DNA from: Polaromonas sp.
GTDB lineage: Bacteria > Pseudomonadota > Gammaproteobacteria > Burkholderiales > Burkholderiaceae_C
Assembly: GCA_028291985.1 (NCBI GenBank)
Contig: JAQGNE010000063.1
Span: 1-64,000 of the forward strand
DNA: 64,000 bases
Reading direction: 5' to 3'
The notes beneath the pieces were generated by a model. That model had not been told where the DNA came from, did not search any database, and worked only from the letters and a program-made list of their open reading frames with translations. Positions 42,168-51,453 of the stretch are shown in pieces (the first letter of the stretch is position 1; each line of letters opens with the position of its first letter). A program made the position numbers and the translations under genes.

Positions 42168-45100
42168 ATGAGCGCCGACCACAGGTCTTCAGTCGTGCCG
42201 GAGGTTTCTACAGAGGAAAGCCGCTGGCCGCTGGAAGCAGTTCTGTGTACTACCGAGCTTCATCAACGGCCCCCCCGCCCGCCGGATTACGAAACTGAAA
42301 ACCGCGCGCTGGTAGCCATGGCGCACGTTCTTGCAGAGGAGCCACATCGGGTGCTGCAAGCGCTGAGCGACATGGCGCTGGAGATATTCAAGGTTGATTC
42401 GGCCGGCATCAGCCTGCTCAGCGACGACCAGTCGTCTTTTTTCTGGCCGGCTATCTCTGGCGGCTGGCAGGCGCATATCGGCAGCGGCGTGGCGCGCCAC
42501 GCCAGCCCTTGCGGCACCGTGCTGGAGCACAATGCCGGGCTCCTGTTCATACGGTTTGACCGGCATTACGCGGTGCCAGAAGGCACGCCCCTACCTGAGG
42601 AAGCCCTGCTGGTTCCATTCGGCATGGACGGCAGCGCCATTGGCACTCTCTGGCTGATCACCCACGGCCCGGACCGCCATTTCGATGCCGAGGACTTGCG
42701 GCAGCTCCAAAGCCTCGCGCGTTTCGCCTCTGCGGCTTACCGCGTTGTCAAATCGGCTGAGGCCATTCAGATCAAGAGCCAGCTGACCATGCTGTTGCTC
42801 GACAAAGCCACCGAATCCAGTAACGCCCTGCGGGTTCTCCATGGACAGTTTCAGGAAAGCGAAGAGCGCTACCGTACCGTTTTTGAAGCGCTTGACGACA
42901 GTTTCTGCATCTTTGAGAAAGTTGCCGGCAGGCCTAGTGACGCGATAGATTTTCGTTACCTTGACGTCAACCCCGCGTTTGTGGCACAGGCTGGGTCTTG
43001 CGACGCCTCTAGCGTGGTAGGCCGGACCCTTCGCCAAATGTATCCGGGCATCAGCGAAGAATGGTACCTGGCCTATGACGCGGTGCTGAACAGCGGAGAG
43101 CCGCTCCGCTTTGAACATGAAATGACAGCGGGCACTCTCTGGGTTGAGCTTCATGCTTTCCGGATGCCTGGCAAAAGTCGTGACCGGCTGGCCGTCATCT
43201 TCAAAAATATCACCCAGCGCAATCTGGCAGAACTTGCCACGCGAAAAAGCGAAGCATTCAACCGAAGCATCATCGACGGCAGCCCCGACTGCATCAAGGT
43301 GCTCGACCTTCAGGGTAACTTGCTGCGCATGCTGAGCGGGCAGACCTTGTTGGGCATTGAAGACATCAGCCCCTTTCTGAACAAACCGTGGCTGGGGTTT
43401 TGGACCGGAGAAGACCGTTGTGCTGCCGAGGCGGCCGTAACAGCGGGAGCGAGCGGAAACAAGGCCGGTTTTGGCGGCTTTTTCAAAACATTCAAAGGAG
43501 AGCCGAAGTGGTGGGATGTGGCAGTCACGCCCATCCAGGGGCCTGGCGGTGAGCCGAACCGGCTGCTGGTCGTTTCGCGCGACGTAACACACCGCAAAGC
43601 AGCGGAAGACGCCTTGCAGTACCGCACGGTGCAGTTCGAGCAGCTTGTCAATGAAGCGCCGCTGGGCGTTTATATGGTGGATGCTGACTTCCGCGTATGG
43701 CACGTCAACCCGGTCGCCCTCCCCAGCTTCGGCCCCATAGAGGCGCTTATCGGGATGGACTTCGAGCAGGTCATGTATACCTTATGGCCCAAAGCAGAGG
43801 CTGTAGAGATCGTTCGCAAATTTCGCCATACGCTAGCCACAGGCGAGTCCTTTGTTGTTCCAGAGCTTATTTCCAGACGCGAGGACAAGGACGGCGAAGA
43901 TTATTTCGAGTGGCAGATTCACCGCTTGCCGTTACAGGACGGCCGCTATGGCGTGGTCTGCTATTTCAGCGATATTTCCAAGCGCGTGAATGCGGCGCGG
44001 CAGGCGCTGGCCGCCAGCGAGCGCTACCGCAACCTGCTGGCGTCGATCAACGAGGGTTATTGCGTCGTCGAACTTGTCTTTGATGCGCAGAACAAACCCA
44101 TTGATTTTGTCTACCTGGAAACCAATCCTGCGTTTGAAAAGCTCACCGGCATGCGCCAAGCACTCGGCAAACGGGTGCGCGAGCTGGTCCCTGATCTGGA
44201 AGACCACTGGTTCGAAACGCTTGGGCAGGTTGTGCTGACCGGCAAGCCCATCCGGATGACGAACGAAGCCAGGGCGATGGACCGCTGGTTCGATATGTAC
44301 GCCTTTCGCATGGGCGAGACCAGTAGCCGCAAGGCAGTGATGCTGTTCAACAACATCACCGAGCAAAAGAAGACGGAAGTCGCACTGCGCGATTCGGAAG
44401 CGCTGTACCGCAGCCTGTTCAGTTCAATGGATGAGGGTTTCTGCGTCATCGAGATGGTTTTCAGCGATGACAACGTAGCATTGGATTACCGGTTCCTGGA
44501 GGTCAATCCAATTTTTGAAAAGCAAACCGGACTGGTCGATGCGACAGGCAGGTTAATGCGCGAGTTGGCGCCAGACCACGAGCAGTCCTGGTTCGACCTG
44601 TATGGCCAGGTAGCGCTGACGGGTGAACCGGTGCGGATTCAACTGGAAGGCAAAGCACTGCAGCGCTGGTTTGATATTCAGGCCTTCAGAATAGGCGGTC
44701 CCGGTAGCCTCAAGGTTGCGATCATTTTCAACAACGTCACGAATCGCATACAAGCTGAACAGACCATGAAGGCGCAGGCCATGGCACTGATTGATATCGA
44801 CCGGCGCAAAGACGAATTTCTGGCCATGCTCAGCCATGAACTGCGCAACCCGCTGGCTGCCATTTCCAACGCCACCCATCTGTTGCAGCTGAAAAAAGAC
44901 GACGACCCCTTGCTCAAGCAGGCGCGCGGCATCATCGAGCGGCAGGTCGGGCAGCTCACCCACCTGGTTAACGACCTGCTGGAAATCTCACGCATCACCA
45001 CGGGCCGGGTGCAGCTCAGGCTGGAACAGGTGGCTGTTCAGGGCATCGTCGAGCGGGCGCTGGAAACAACGCAGCCACTGATGCTGCAGCGCGGGCACAA

Positions 45101-45953
45101 ACTGACAGTGTCTCTGCCGCCTGCACCGCTGTGGTTGTATGCAGATGCCGCGCGGCTTGAGCAGGTACTGGTCAACCTGGTAACCAATGCCGCCAAGTAC
45201 ACCGAAGAGCGCGGCCAGATTGCGGTTACCGTGCAGCAGGAAGGTGCGATCATGGTGCTGCGCGTGTCCGACACTGGCCTGGGTATTCCAGCGGAACTGC
45301 TGCCCAAGATTTTTGATTTGTTCACCCAGGCAGAGCGGTCGCTGGACAGATCGGACGGCGGGCTAGGCATCGGCCTGTGCCTGGTACAACGCCTGGTCGA
45401 GCTGCACGGCGGTGAGGTCGAGGCGCACAGCGTGCTGGGCAAAGGGAGCGAATTCGTGGTGCGGCTGCCAATGATGGCTGCGATTACCGAGCCCAGGGTT
45501 TCGCCCAATTCTGCGCTTGCCATCGGCGACAGCCCTCCGCTCAGGCTGCTTGTGGTTGATGACAATGTTGATGCAGCCCGCAGCCTGGGCGATATTTTGA
45601 GCCTCGTCGGCCATGAGGTTCGCCTGTCGCACGACGGCCTGCACGCGCTGAAGGCGGCTCTGGACTGGCGGCCTGATGTGGTGCTGCTGGACATCGGCCT
45701 TCCGCTGATGAACGGCCTGGAAGTCGCCCGCCGCATTCGCGCCCAGCCCGGGCTGCCGCCCATGGTGCTGGTCGCCCTGACCGGCTACGGTCAGGAGGCC
45801 GACCGCCAGCTGTCGCTGGAAGCCGGCTTTGAACATCATCTGGTCAAGCCAGCGGACTTCAGGGAAGTGGAGTTGATTCTTGGCTCGGTGTCGCAGTCAG
45901 AAAGTGTGCGACGTACAGCACTTTCACCGAGCACTGCGTTGGATATCGAATGA
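42168..45953 (+). CDS. GAF/multi-PAS hybrid sensor histidine kinase
   Basis: A 1261-residue cytosolic hybrid kinase. Order: GAF about 45-195; five PAS domains at roughly 235-355, 370-480, 490-610, 620-740 and 750-870; HisKA with phospho-acceptor His890 in MLSHELRNPLAA; HATPase about 995-1110 (NAAKYTEERG, DTGLGIPAELL, GGLGIGLCLVQRLV); receiver with Asp1175 in VLLDIGLPL. PAS 1, 4 and 5 resemble one another (IDFRYLDVNPAF, IDFVYLETNPAF, LDYRFLEVNPIF). There is no membrane segment. It precedes the phytochrome genes on the same strand, and its kinase core closely resembles that of the gene at 49551. Confidence 0.93.
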   Translation: MSADHRSSVVPEVSTEESRWPLEAVLCTTELHQRPPRPPDYETENRALVAMAHVLAEEPHRVLQALSDMALEIFKVDSAGISLLSDDQSSFFWPAISGGWQAHIGSGVARHASPCGTVLEHNAGLLFIRFDRHYAVPEGTPLPEEALLVPFGMDGSAIGTLWLITHGPDRHFDAEDLRQLQSLARFASAAYRVVKSAEAIQIKSQLTMLLLDKATESSNALRVLHGQFQESEERYRTVFEALDDSFCIFEKVAGRPSDAIDFRYLDVNPAFVAQAGSCDASSVVGRTLRQMYPGISEEWYLAYDAVLNSGEPLRFEHEMTAGTLWVELHAFRMPGKSRDRLAVIFKNITQRNLAELATRKSEAFNRSIIDGSPDCIKVLDLQGNLLRMLSGQTLLGIEDISPFLNKPWLGFWTGEDRCAAEAAVTAGASGNKAGFGGFFKTFKGEPKWWDVAVTPIQGPGGEPNRLLVVSRDVTHRKAAEDALQYRTVQFEQLVNEAPLGVYMVDADFRVWHVNPVALPSFGPIEALIGMDFEQVMYTLWPKAEAVEIVRKFRHTLATGESFVVPELISRREDKDGEDYFEWQIHRLPLQDGRYGVVCYFSDISKRVNAARQALAASERYRNLLASINEGYCVVELVFDAQNKPIDFVYLETNPAFEKLTGMRQALGKRVRELVPDLEDHWFETLGQVVLTGKPIRMTNEARAMDRWFDMYAFRMGETSSRKAVMLFNNITEQKKTEVALRDSEALYRSLFSSMDEGFCVIEMVFSDDNVALDYRFLEVNPIFEKQTGLVDATGRLMRELAPDHEQSWFDLYGQVALTGEPVRIQLEGKALQRWFDIQAFRIGGPGSLKVAIIFNNVTNRIQAEQTMKAQAMALIDIDRRKDEFLAMLSHELRNPLAAISNATHLLQLKKDDDPLLKQARGIIERQVGQLTHLVNDLLEISRITTGRVQLRLEQVAVQGIVERALETTQPLMLQRGHKLTVSLPPAPLWLYADAARLEQVLVNLVTNAAKYTEERGQIAVTVQQEGAIMVLRVSDTGLGIPAELLPKIFDLFTQAERSLDRSDGGLGIGLCLVQRLVELHGGEVEAHSVLGKGSEFVVRLPMMAAITEPRVSPNSALAIGDSPPLRLLVVDDNVDAARSLGDILSLVGHEVRLSHDGLHALKAALDWRPDVVLLDIGLPLMNGLEVARRIRAQPGLPPMVLVALTGYGQEADRQLSLEAGFEHHLVKPADFREVELILGSVSQSESVRRTALSPSTALDIE

Positions 45954-46052
45954 ATAACTGGCCCGCCCAATAACTTCCTCAAGTTTTAGCTGTACTCGCC
46001 GCCGCAAACTGGTAGCCTTGGCAAACTCGGCAAACAACTTGTGGCAATTCGC

Positions 46053-46694
46053 ATGGTCCTTCAGCTACTCAAGGAATCTACGCAGACCCGCCATGCAGCG
46101 ATTGAGGCCAGGCTGCCGCTGATGCGCGCGGACTTGTCTTTGCCCGGTTACCGTGCAGTATTGCGCCGCTTCCTCGGTTTCTATGAACCGCTCGAAACGC
46201 AATTGCTGACGCGTCGGTTTTCGGGCGCCTTTGGTTTTGACTATGCGCCCCGCCGCAAGACGCCGCAATTGCGGCAAGACCTGCTGGCGCTGGGCGAGAC
46301 ACCCGCCGCTGTAGACGCGCTGGCCCGGTGCCCGGCGCTGCCAGCCCTGGCCACCGCAGAACAGGCATGGGGTTGCCTCTATGTGATCGAAGGCGCTACG
46401 CTGGGTGGGCAGATCATCACCCGCCAGCTTCACGCCAGGCTGGGACTGACGCCGTCAAGAGGCGTATCATTTTTCGCCGGCTATGGCGCCGAAACAGGTT
46501 CCCGTTGGAAGGTTTTTTGCGCGTTGCTCAACGCGCATGCCGAGCGCTGCGGTGGCGGTGGCATAGACGAGACCGTAGCCAGTGCGAACCTGACCTTTTC
46601 AAGCCTGGACCGGTGGCTGTTTCCGGCTGGTGCCGCGCCAGCGCCAGGCTGGCAAAGCCCCTCGGCAGGACTCTTGGTGCCTGGCAGCGCCTGA
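46053..46694 (+). CDS. bphO: Biliverdin-producing heme oxygenase, BphO type
   Basis: Opens heme to biliverdin, the phytochrome chromophore. The 213-residue protein starts MVLQLLKESTQTRHAAIEAR, where the His in TRHA is the proximal heme ligand. LYVIEGATLGGQIITRQL is the distal helix with the Gly-rich kink. A GTG four codons upstream (46041) is an alternative start. It lies 26 bases before bphP, so the two are almost certainly co-transcribed. Confidence 0.9.
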   Translation: MVLQLLKESTQTRHAAIEARLPLMRADLSLPGYRAVLRRFLGFYEPLETQLLTRRFSGAFGFDYAPRRKTPQLRQDLLALGETPAAVDALARCPALPALATAEQAWGCLYVIEGATLGGQIITRQLHARLGLTPSRGVSFFAGYGAETGSRWKVFCALLNAHAERCGGGGIDETVASANLTFSSLDRWLFPAGAAPAPGWQSPSAGLLVPGSA

Positions 46695-46720
46695 GCCGAT
46701 TCGCATCCACCGTTCACCCC

Positions 46721-49111
46721 ATGAACCAGACCATGGACCACGCCGCCTCTTCGAATGTGCCGGTATGGGCCAGCTGGCCCTACAGCATCAAACGCTACGG
46801 CACCAGCCTCACCACCTGCGAAAGCGAGCCTGTGCAGACGCCCGGCTGCATTCAGGCGCACGGGGTTCTGGTGACGGCCCGGCTGCCCGAACTAACCGTG
46901 CTGCAGATCAGCGAAAACAGCGCCCGCTATTTTGATGAAGCCCCCGAGCAGCTGCTGGGCCAGCCACTGCAGCATTTAATAGGCGCGGACCACATGGCGG
47001 GCCTTCGGGCCATGCTGGCGGGCGATGCGATGGAGCGCAATGTGCGCTTTGCCTTCACGCTGGCGGCCCGTGGCGTGCTGCCAGCGCTGGATGTCTGCGT
47101 GCATACCGTCGACGGCATGCTGGTTCTGGAGTGTGAGCCAACAGACCGCACGGCAAGCCTGGCAGCCGTGAACGACACCGCAACCTTTGCCCAGGTACGC
47201 ACGGCAATCAACCGGCTGCAGCAGGTCACCGGCCTGGTTGCGTTTTGCCAGCAGCTCACTGTCGAGGTGCAGGCACTTACCAGGCTGGACCGCGTGATGG
47301 TTTACCGCTTTCATGCAGACCATCATGGCGAAGTGGTGGCTGAAACCAAACGCGACGGCATGCCGCCCTGGCTGGGCCTGCATTACCCCGAGGGCGATAT
47401 TCCAAAGCCAGCGCGTGACATGTACAAGCGCATGTGGATCAGGCCGCTACCCGACGCGGCCGGACCTCTGATCGAGATGGTGCCGCTGGCCAACCCCGAC
47501 ACCGGCAAGCCTTTGGACATGACGCACTGCAGCCTGCGCGGTGCATCGGTGATGTACACCGAATACCTGGCCAACATGGGCGTGAGCGCATCGCTGACGC
47601 TGTCGATACTGCTCGAGGGCGAGCTCTGGGGCATGATCGCCTGCCACCACAACACCCCCACCTGTTTCCCGCATGCGGTGCGGGCAGCGTGCGAGCTGCT
47701 GGCGCAGGTTGCCTCGCAGCAGCTCAAATCCAGCGAGCGCATCGAGCAGTTGGCCTGCCAGGCGAAGGTCGAGCATATGCACCAGCAGCTGGTCGCCAAG
47801 GCCACCCGTGAAAGTGACCTGCTCGCCCTGTCGGACCTGCAGCCCTCGCTGCTTGACGCGATGGATGCCGAAGGCGCGGCGCTCTACCACCTGGACTGCT
47901 GGTGGTGCGCGGGCAAGACGCCCAACGAACAGCAACTTGACGCCCTGGCCGGCTGGCTCTTGGAGCGCCCGGAGTTCAGCTCGCTTACCCGCCCGGTGTT
48001 TGCGACCGATGCACTGTCAACGCTGTATCCGCCGGGCGTCGAATTTGTTGACTGTGCCAGCGGCGTGATCGCGGTATGTGTTTCGCGCGTCCGGCGCGAC
48101 ATGATCATGTGGTTTCGCCCGGAGACCATCCAGACGGTGAATTGGGCCGGCAACCCCCACGACCAACCCATGGTGCCCGGCCCTCACGGCCCGCGGCTGA
48201 CGCCACGCCGCTCGTTCGAGCTGTTTGTCGAATCGGTGCGTGCCCGCTCGCTGCCCTGGTCGCGCATGGAGGTTGACTCGGCGTTGCGCCTGCGCCTGCT
48301 GGTGATGGACCTTGCCACCTCCGCCGGCGAGCGCATGCAGGACCTGAACACCGACCTGGCCAGCAGCAACGAAGAGCTCGACGCCTTTGCATATGTGGCG
48401 TCGCACGACCTCAAGGAGCCCCTGCGCGGCATTCACCGCTACGCCTACCAGATCCTGGAAAGCCCCGAGCAGATTGGCCCTGAAAACCGCGCGCGGCTGA
48501 AGAGCGTGATGCGCCTGACCCTGCGCATGGACAGCCTGCTCGACTCGCTGATGCACTACTCTCGCGTCGGCCGTACCAACCTCGAGTTTGAAGAATTTGA
48601 TCTTAACGAGGTGGTGGCCGAGGCCGCCGAGATGGTGGGCGTCAGGGAAAGCGACGACCACTGCAGCATCAATTTTGCGAGGCCGTTGCCCACGGTGCCG
48701 TGTGACCGGGTACGGGTGCGCGAGATCTTCAGCAACCTGATCAGTAACGCCCTGAAATACACCCGCCAGAGGCATCCGCGCATCGACATCGGCCATGTTG
48801 CGCCCGAAGAGGAAGGCCCGCGCGCCAAGGCACCCGCCGAGGCGGCCGGACAGACTATTTACTTTGTGCGTGATGACGGCATCGGCATCGACGAGCGGCA
48901 TTTCGAGCATATCTTTCGCATGTTCAAGCGCCTCAATGACCGTGACGAATTTGGCGGTGGTGTGGGTGCCGGGCTGACAGTGGTGAAAAAAGTGGTGCAG
49001 CGCCATGGCGGCGTGGTCTGGCTGGAGTCCTTCCCGAACCGGGGCAGCACCTTTTATTTCACGCTTCCCTGCTCACTGGAGCCCGGGCGCAGCCCGCGCA
49101 GACATCCATGA
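46721..49111 (+). CDS. bphP: Bacteriophytochrome sensor kinase
   Basis: Red/far-red photoreceptor kinase of 796 residues: PAS-GAF-PHY-HisKA-HATPase. Biliverdin should attach to Cys33 (TTCESEPVQTPG). The GAF motif, usually PASDIP, is YPEGDIPKPARDMY with Asp226 kept. The tongue has PRRSFELFVE. The kinase acceptor is His562 in VASHDLKEPLRG. Where known bacteriophytochromes have the pocket His (His260 of Deinococcus BphP, in SPMH.QYL), this protein has Tyr279 (SVMYTEYLANMGV). The frame is open far upstream, overlapping bphO, but the ATG at 46721 fits the family start. The stop overlaps the next gene by 4 bases. Confidence 0.95.
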   Translation: MNQTMDHAASSNVPVWASWPYSIKRYGTSLTTCESEPVQTPGCIQAHGVLVTARLPELTVLQISENSARYFDEAPEQLLGQPLQHLIGADHMAGLRAMLAGDAMERNVRFAFTLAARGVLPALDVCVHTVDGMLVLECEPTDRTASLAAVNDTATFAQVRTAINRLQQVTGLVAFCQQLTVEVQALTRLDRVMVYRFHADHHGEVVAETKRDGMPPWLGLHYPEGDIPKPARDMYKRMWIRPLPDAAGPLIEMVPLANPDTGKPLDMTHCSLRGASVMYTEYLANMGVSASLTLSILLEGELWGMIACHHNTPTCFPHAVRAACELLAQVASQQLKSSERIEQLACQAKVEHMHQQLVAKATRESDLLALSDLQPSLLDAMDAEGAALYHLDCWWCAGKTPNEQQLDALAGWLLERPEFSSLTRPVFATDALSTLYPPGVEFVDCASGVIAVCVSRVRRDMIMWFRPETIQTVNWAGNPHDQPMVPGPHGPRLTPRRSFELFVESVRARSLPWSRMEVDSALRLRLLVMDLATSAGERMQDLNTDLASSNEELDAFAYVASHDLKEPLRGIHRYAYQILESPEQIGPENRARLKSVMRLTLRMDSLLDSLMHYSRVGRTNLEFEEFDLNEVVAEAAEMVGVRESDDHCSINFARPLPTVPCDRVRVREIFSNLISNALKYTRQRHPRIDIGHVAPEEEGPRAKAPAEAAGQTIYFVRDDGIGIDERHFEHIFRMFKRLNDRDEFGGGVGAGLTVVKKVVQRHGGVVWLESFPNRGSTFYFTLPCSLEPGRSPRRHP

Positions 49112-49554
49112 CCCGAACCCATCACTTGCTGGTCGTCGAAGACACGGACGAGGATTTTGAGACCGTCACCGATGCGGCACGTCGGGCATCCATACCCAAC
49201 CTGATACGCCGCACCGCAACCGGCGGTGAATGCCTGGCGCTGCTCCGCGCATCGGCTCAAAACAGCACCGCCCTGCCCGCATTTGTGCTGCTGGACCTCA
49301 ACACCCCTGGCGATGACGGGCGTCATGCACTGACCCATCTCAAAAAAGACAGCCAGCTCAGCGCCATACCGATCATCGTCCTCAGCACATCGGCCAATCC
49401 GCGTGATGTGGCGTACTGCTATGCCAATGGCGCCAACGCGTACCACATCAAACCGGTCAACCACGTCATGCACCTGCAGATGCTTCAGGGCATCTTCACC
49501 TATTGGCTGGGCAGCGCACTGCTGCCTACCGAACGGCCGCTGGAGCGACGATGA
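49108..49554 (+). CDS. Phytochrome-associated response regulator (Rcp1-like)
   Basis: A 148-residue single-domain receiver. The acidic cluster is VVEDTDEDFE, the phospho-acceptor is Asp63 in VLLDLNTPGDDG, followed by VLSTSANPRDV and Lys in YHIKPVNH. The last 20 residues extend past the fold, as in Rcp1-type phytochrome partners. ATGA overlaps at both ends couple it to bphP and to the next kinase, so it is the likely direct target of BphP. Confidence 0.92.
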   Translation: MTRTHHLLVVEDTDEDFETVTDAARRASIPNLIRRTATGGECLALLRASAQNSTALPAFVLLDLNTPGDDGRHALTHLKKDSQLSAIPIIVLSTSANPRDVAYCYANGANAYHIKPVNHVMHLQMLQGIFTYWLGSALLPTERPLERR

Positions 49555-51224
49555 AAGAGCCGTATCGCCTGCTGCTGGTCGATGACAACACCGACGATAT
49601 TGCCGACTTCCGGCAGATGCTGCTGCGCGGCTCGGCCCGGCGCTATGAGTTCGTCGAGGCCCACCTCGGCAGCGTAGCGCTGCAAAAGGTGCGTGACACC
49701 CGGCAAGCGCGTATTGCGGGCGCGGACGACGACACCGCCCTCTACCCCTTCGACTGCATCCTCCTGGACTTTCAGCTGCCCGACATGAACGCACATGAGG
49801 TGCTGGCCGCCCTGCGCGGCAGCGCCGAACTGCCTCCCTGCCCGGTGGTGGTGGTGACCGGATGGAAGGGCGCTGGCAATGATGACGGCTCCAGGCTGCT
49901 GCGAGCCGGTGCGCAGGACTACATCGGCAAAAGCTGGACCAGCCCTGAAAGCCTGACGCGTGCCATTGAAAACGCGACCGACCGCTACGCCCTGCTCAGC
50001 CAGCGCCAGCACATGCGAACCCAGTTGCATGAGGCAGATGAGCGCTACCGCCTGCTGTTCAACGCTGCTGACGAGTGCCTGTGCGTGCTGGAGAAAGTGG
50101 AGTCCACCGCCGAACAGCCCATTGACTTCCGCTTTGTGGATCTCAATCCTGCGTTCCGGTCACAGTGCGGCATGGCGGGCGAAATTGGCGCCACCATCCG
50201 GCAGCTGGTGCCCGACGCACCCGACGACTGGTTTGCCGACTACGACCGCGTGTGCAGCAGCGGCCTGCCCCTGCACCTGGAGCGCGACACCTTGACCCAG
50301 GGGCGCGTGCTGGAATTGCGCGTGTTCAGGATCACCAGCGCCGGCAGTTGCCAGATCGCCATTTTCTTCAACGACATCACCGAGCGAAAAACGCTTGAAC
50401 GCCAGCTCAGGGAGCATGCTGACGCACTGGCCGAACTGGACCGGCGCAAGAATGAGTTTCTTGCGGTGCTGAGCCATGAACTGCGCAACCCGCTGGCGCC
50501 GATCTTCAACGCCCTGCACCTGCTGCGCCTGCAAAAAGACGAGGCCCCTATCCCGCGCAAGGCCCGCAACATCATCGAGCGACAAGTGGCGCAGCTCAAT
50601 CATCTGGTGGACGACCTGCTCGAAATTTCGCGCATCAACACCGGCAGCGTCAGGTTGCGTATAGAGCAGATTGCGCTCGACAGTGTTATCGAGCGGGCGG
50701 TTGAAACCGTTCACCCGCTGATGCTGCAGCGCGGGCATGAGCTGATCGTGTCAGCGCCTGAAGGCCCGGTGTGGCTTCGCGCCGATCCGGCAAGGCTGGA
50801 GCAGGTGGTGGTCAACCTGCTGACCAATGCTGCCAAGTACACCGACGAAGGTGGCCGCATCACACTGATGACGTCGCAAGAAGGCGAAGGCGTGTCGGCC
50901 GAGGTTGTGCTGCGGGTGCGGGACACCGGCATCGGTATCGCACCCGATGTGCTACCGCGTATTTTTGATTTGTTCACGCAGGCCGAGCGTTCGCTGGACC
51001 GGTCGCAAGGCGGACTGGGTATTGGCCTGTGCCTGGTTCAGCGAATGGTCAGCCTGCATGGCGGGCAGGTAGAAGCGCATAGCGTGCCCGGCCAGGGCAG
51101 CGAGTTTGTGGTGCGGCTGCCAGGGCTGCAAGCCGCCGCCCTCATGCCTGCGCTGCAGGGCGAAACGCGAGAAGACGAGACTCCTCCCGCAACAGCAGGC
51201 CCGGAGAGCCCGGCAGCGCTATAG
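49551..51224 (+). CDS. REC-PAS-histidine kinase (hybrid)
   Basis: A 557-residue kinase: receiver at about 5-135 with Asp73 in CILLDFQLPDMN, PAS at about 165-285 (IDFRFVDLNPAF), HisKA with His309 in VLSHELRNPLAP, then HATPase (NAAKYTDEGGR, DTGIGIAPDVL, GGLGIGLCLVQRMV). The frame is open to 49503, but the ATG at 49551 overlaps the preceding stop by 4 bases and gives MKEPYRLLLVDDN. The receiver-first order suggests that input phosphorylation controls the kinase output. No membrane segment. Confidence 0.93.
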   Translation: MKEPYRLLLVDDNTDDIADFRQMLLRGSARRYEFVEAHLGSVALQKVRDTRQARIAGADDDTALYPFDCILLDFQLPDMNAHEVLAALRGSAELPPCPVVVVTGWKGAGNDDGSRLLRAGAQDYIGKSWTSPESLTRAIENATDRYALLSQRQHMRTQLHEADERYRLLFNAADECLCVLEKVESTAEQPIDFRFVDLNPAFRSQCGMAGEIGATIRQLVPDAPDDWFADYDRVCSSGLPLHLERDTLTQGRVLELRVFRITSAGSCQIAIFFNDITERKTLERQLREHADALAELDRRKNEFLAVLSHELRNPLAPIFNALHLLRLQKDEAPIPRKARNIIERQVAQLNHLVDDLLEISRINTGSVRLRIEQIALDSVIERAVETVHPLMLQRGHELIVSAPEGPVWLRADPARLEQVVVNLLTNAAKYTDEGGRITLMTSQEGEGVSAEVVLRVRDTGIGIAPDVLPRIFDLFTQAERSLDRSQGGLGIGLCLVQRMVSLHGGQVEAHSVPGQGSEFVVRLPGLQAAALMPALQGETREDETPPATAGPESPAAL

Positions 51225-51240
51225 GTGCCTCACCTGTGGT

Positions 51241-51313
51241 TTGATGGCTTTCAAGCATCAAATATCGCTCCAGCCTACGTATACAAAGGGCAGTAGCTCC
51301 TTATTTTATAGCA
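51241..51313 (-). repeat. Dispersed short repeat, copy 9
   Basis: Minus strand: TGCTATAAAATAAGGAGC, spacer, GTAGGCTGGAGCGATATTTG and ATGCTTGAAAGCCATCAA, the same right end as copy 8. It directly follows the stop of the REC-PAS kinase gene. Confidence 0.72.
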
Positions 51314-51453
51314 AGCATCAGGTGTACTGCTGGTTAGGCAGCCAGGCCCGCATGCTGTCAAGCGGCGGACAGCCCCACGCGGCAAGCTGGCGTATGGTGC
51401 CCCAAGGCACGCACTGCCCGACGTCGTCAATACCTGAACCACCGGAGATTCCC

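Noticed and set aside
46328-46720. In-frame N-terminal extension of the phytochrome into bphO
   Set aside because: It is the shadow of bphO; the phytochrome family start and Cys position fit the ATG at 46721.
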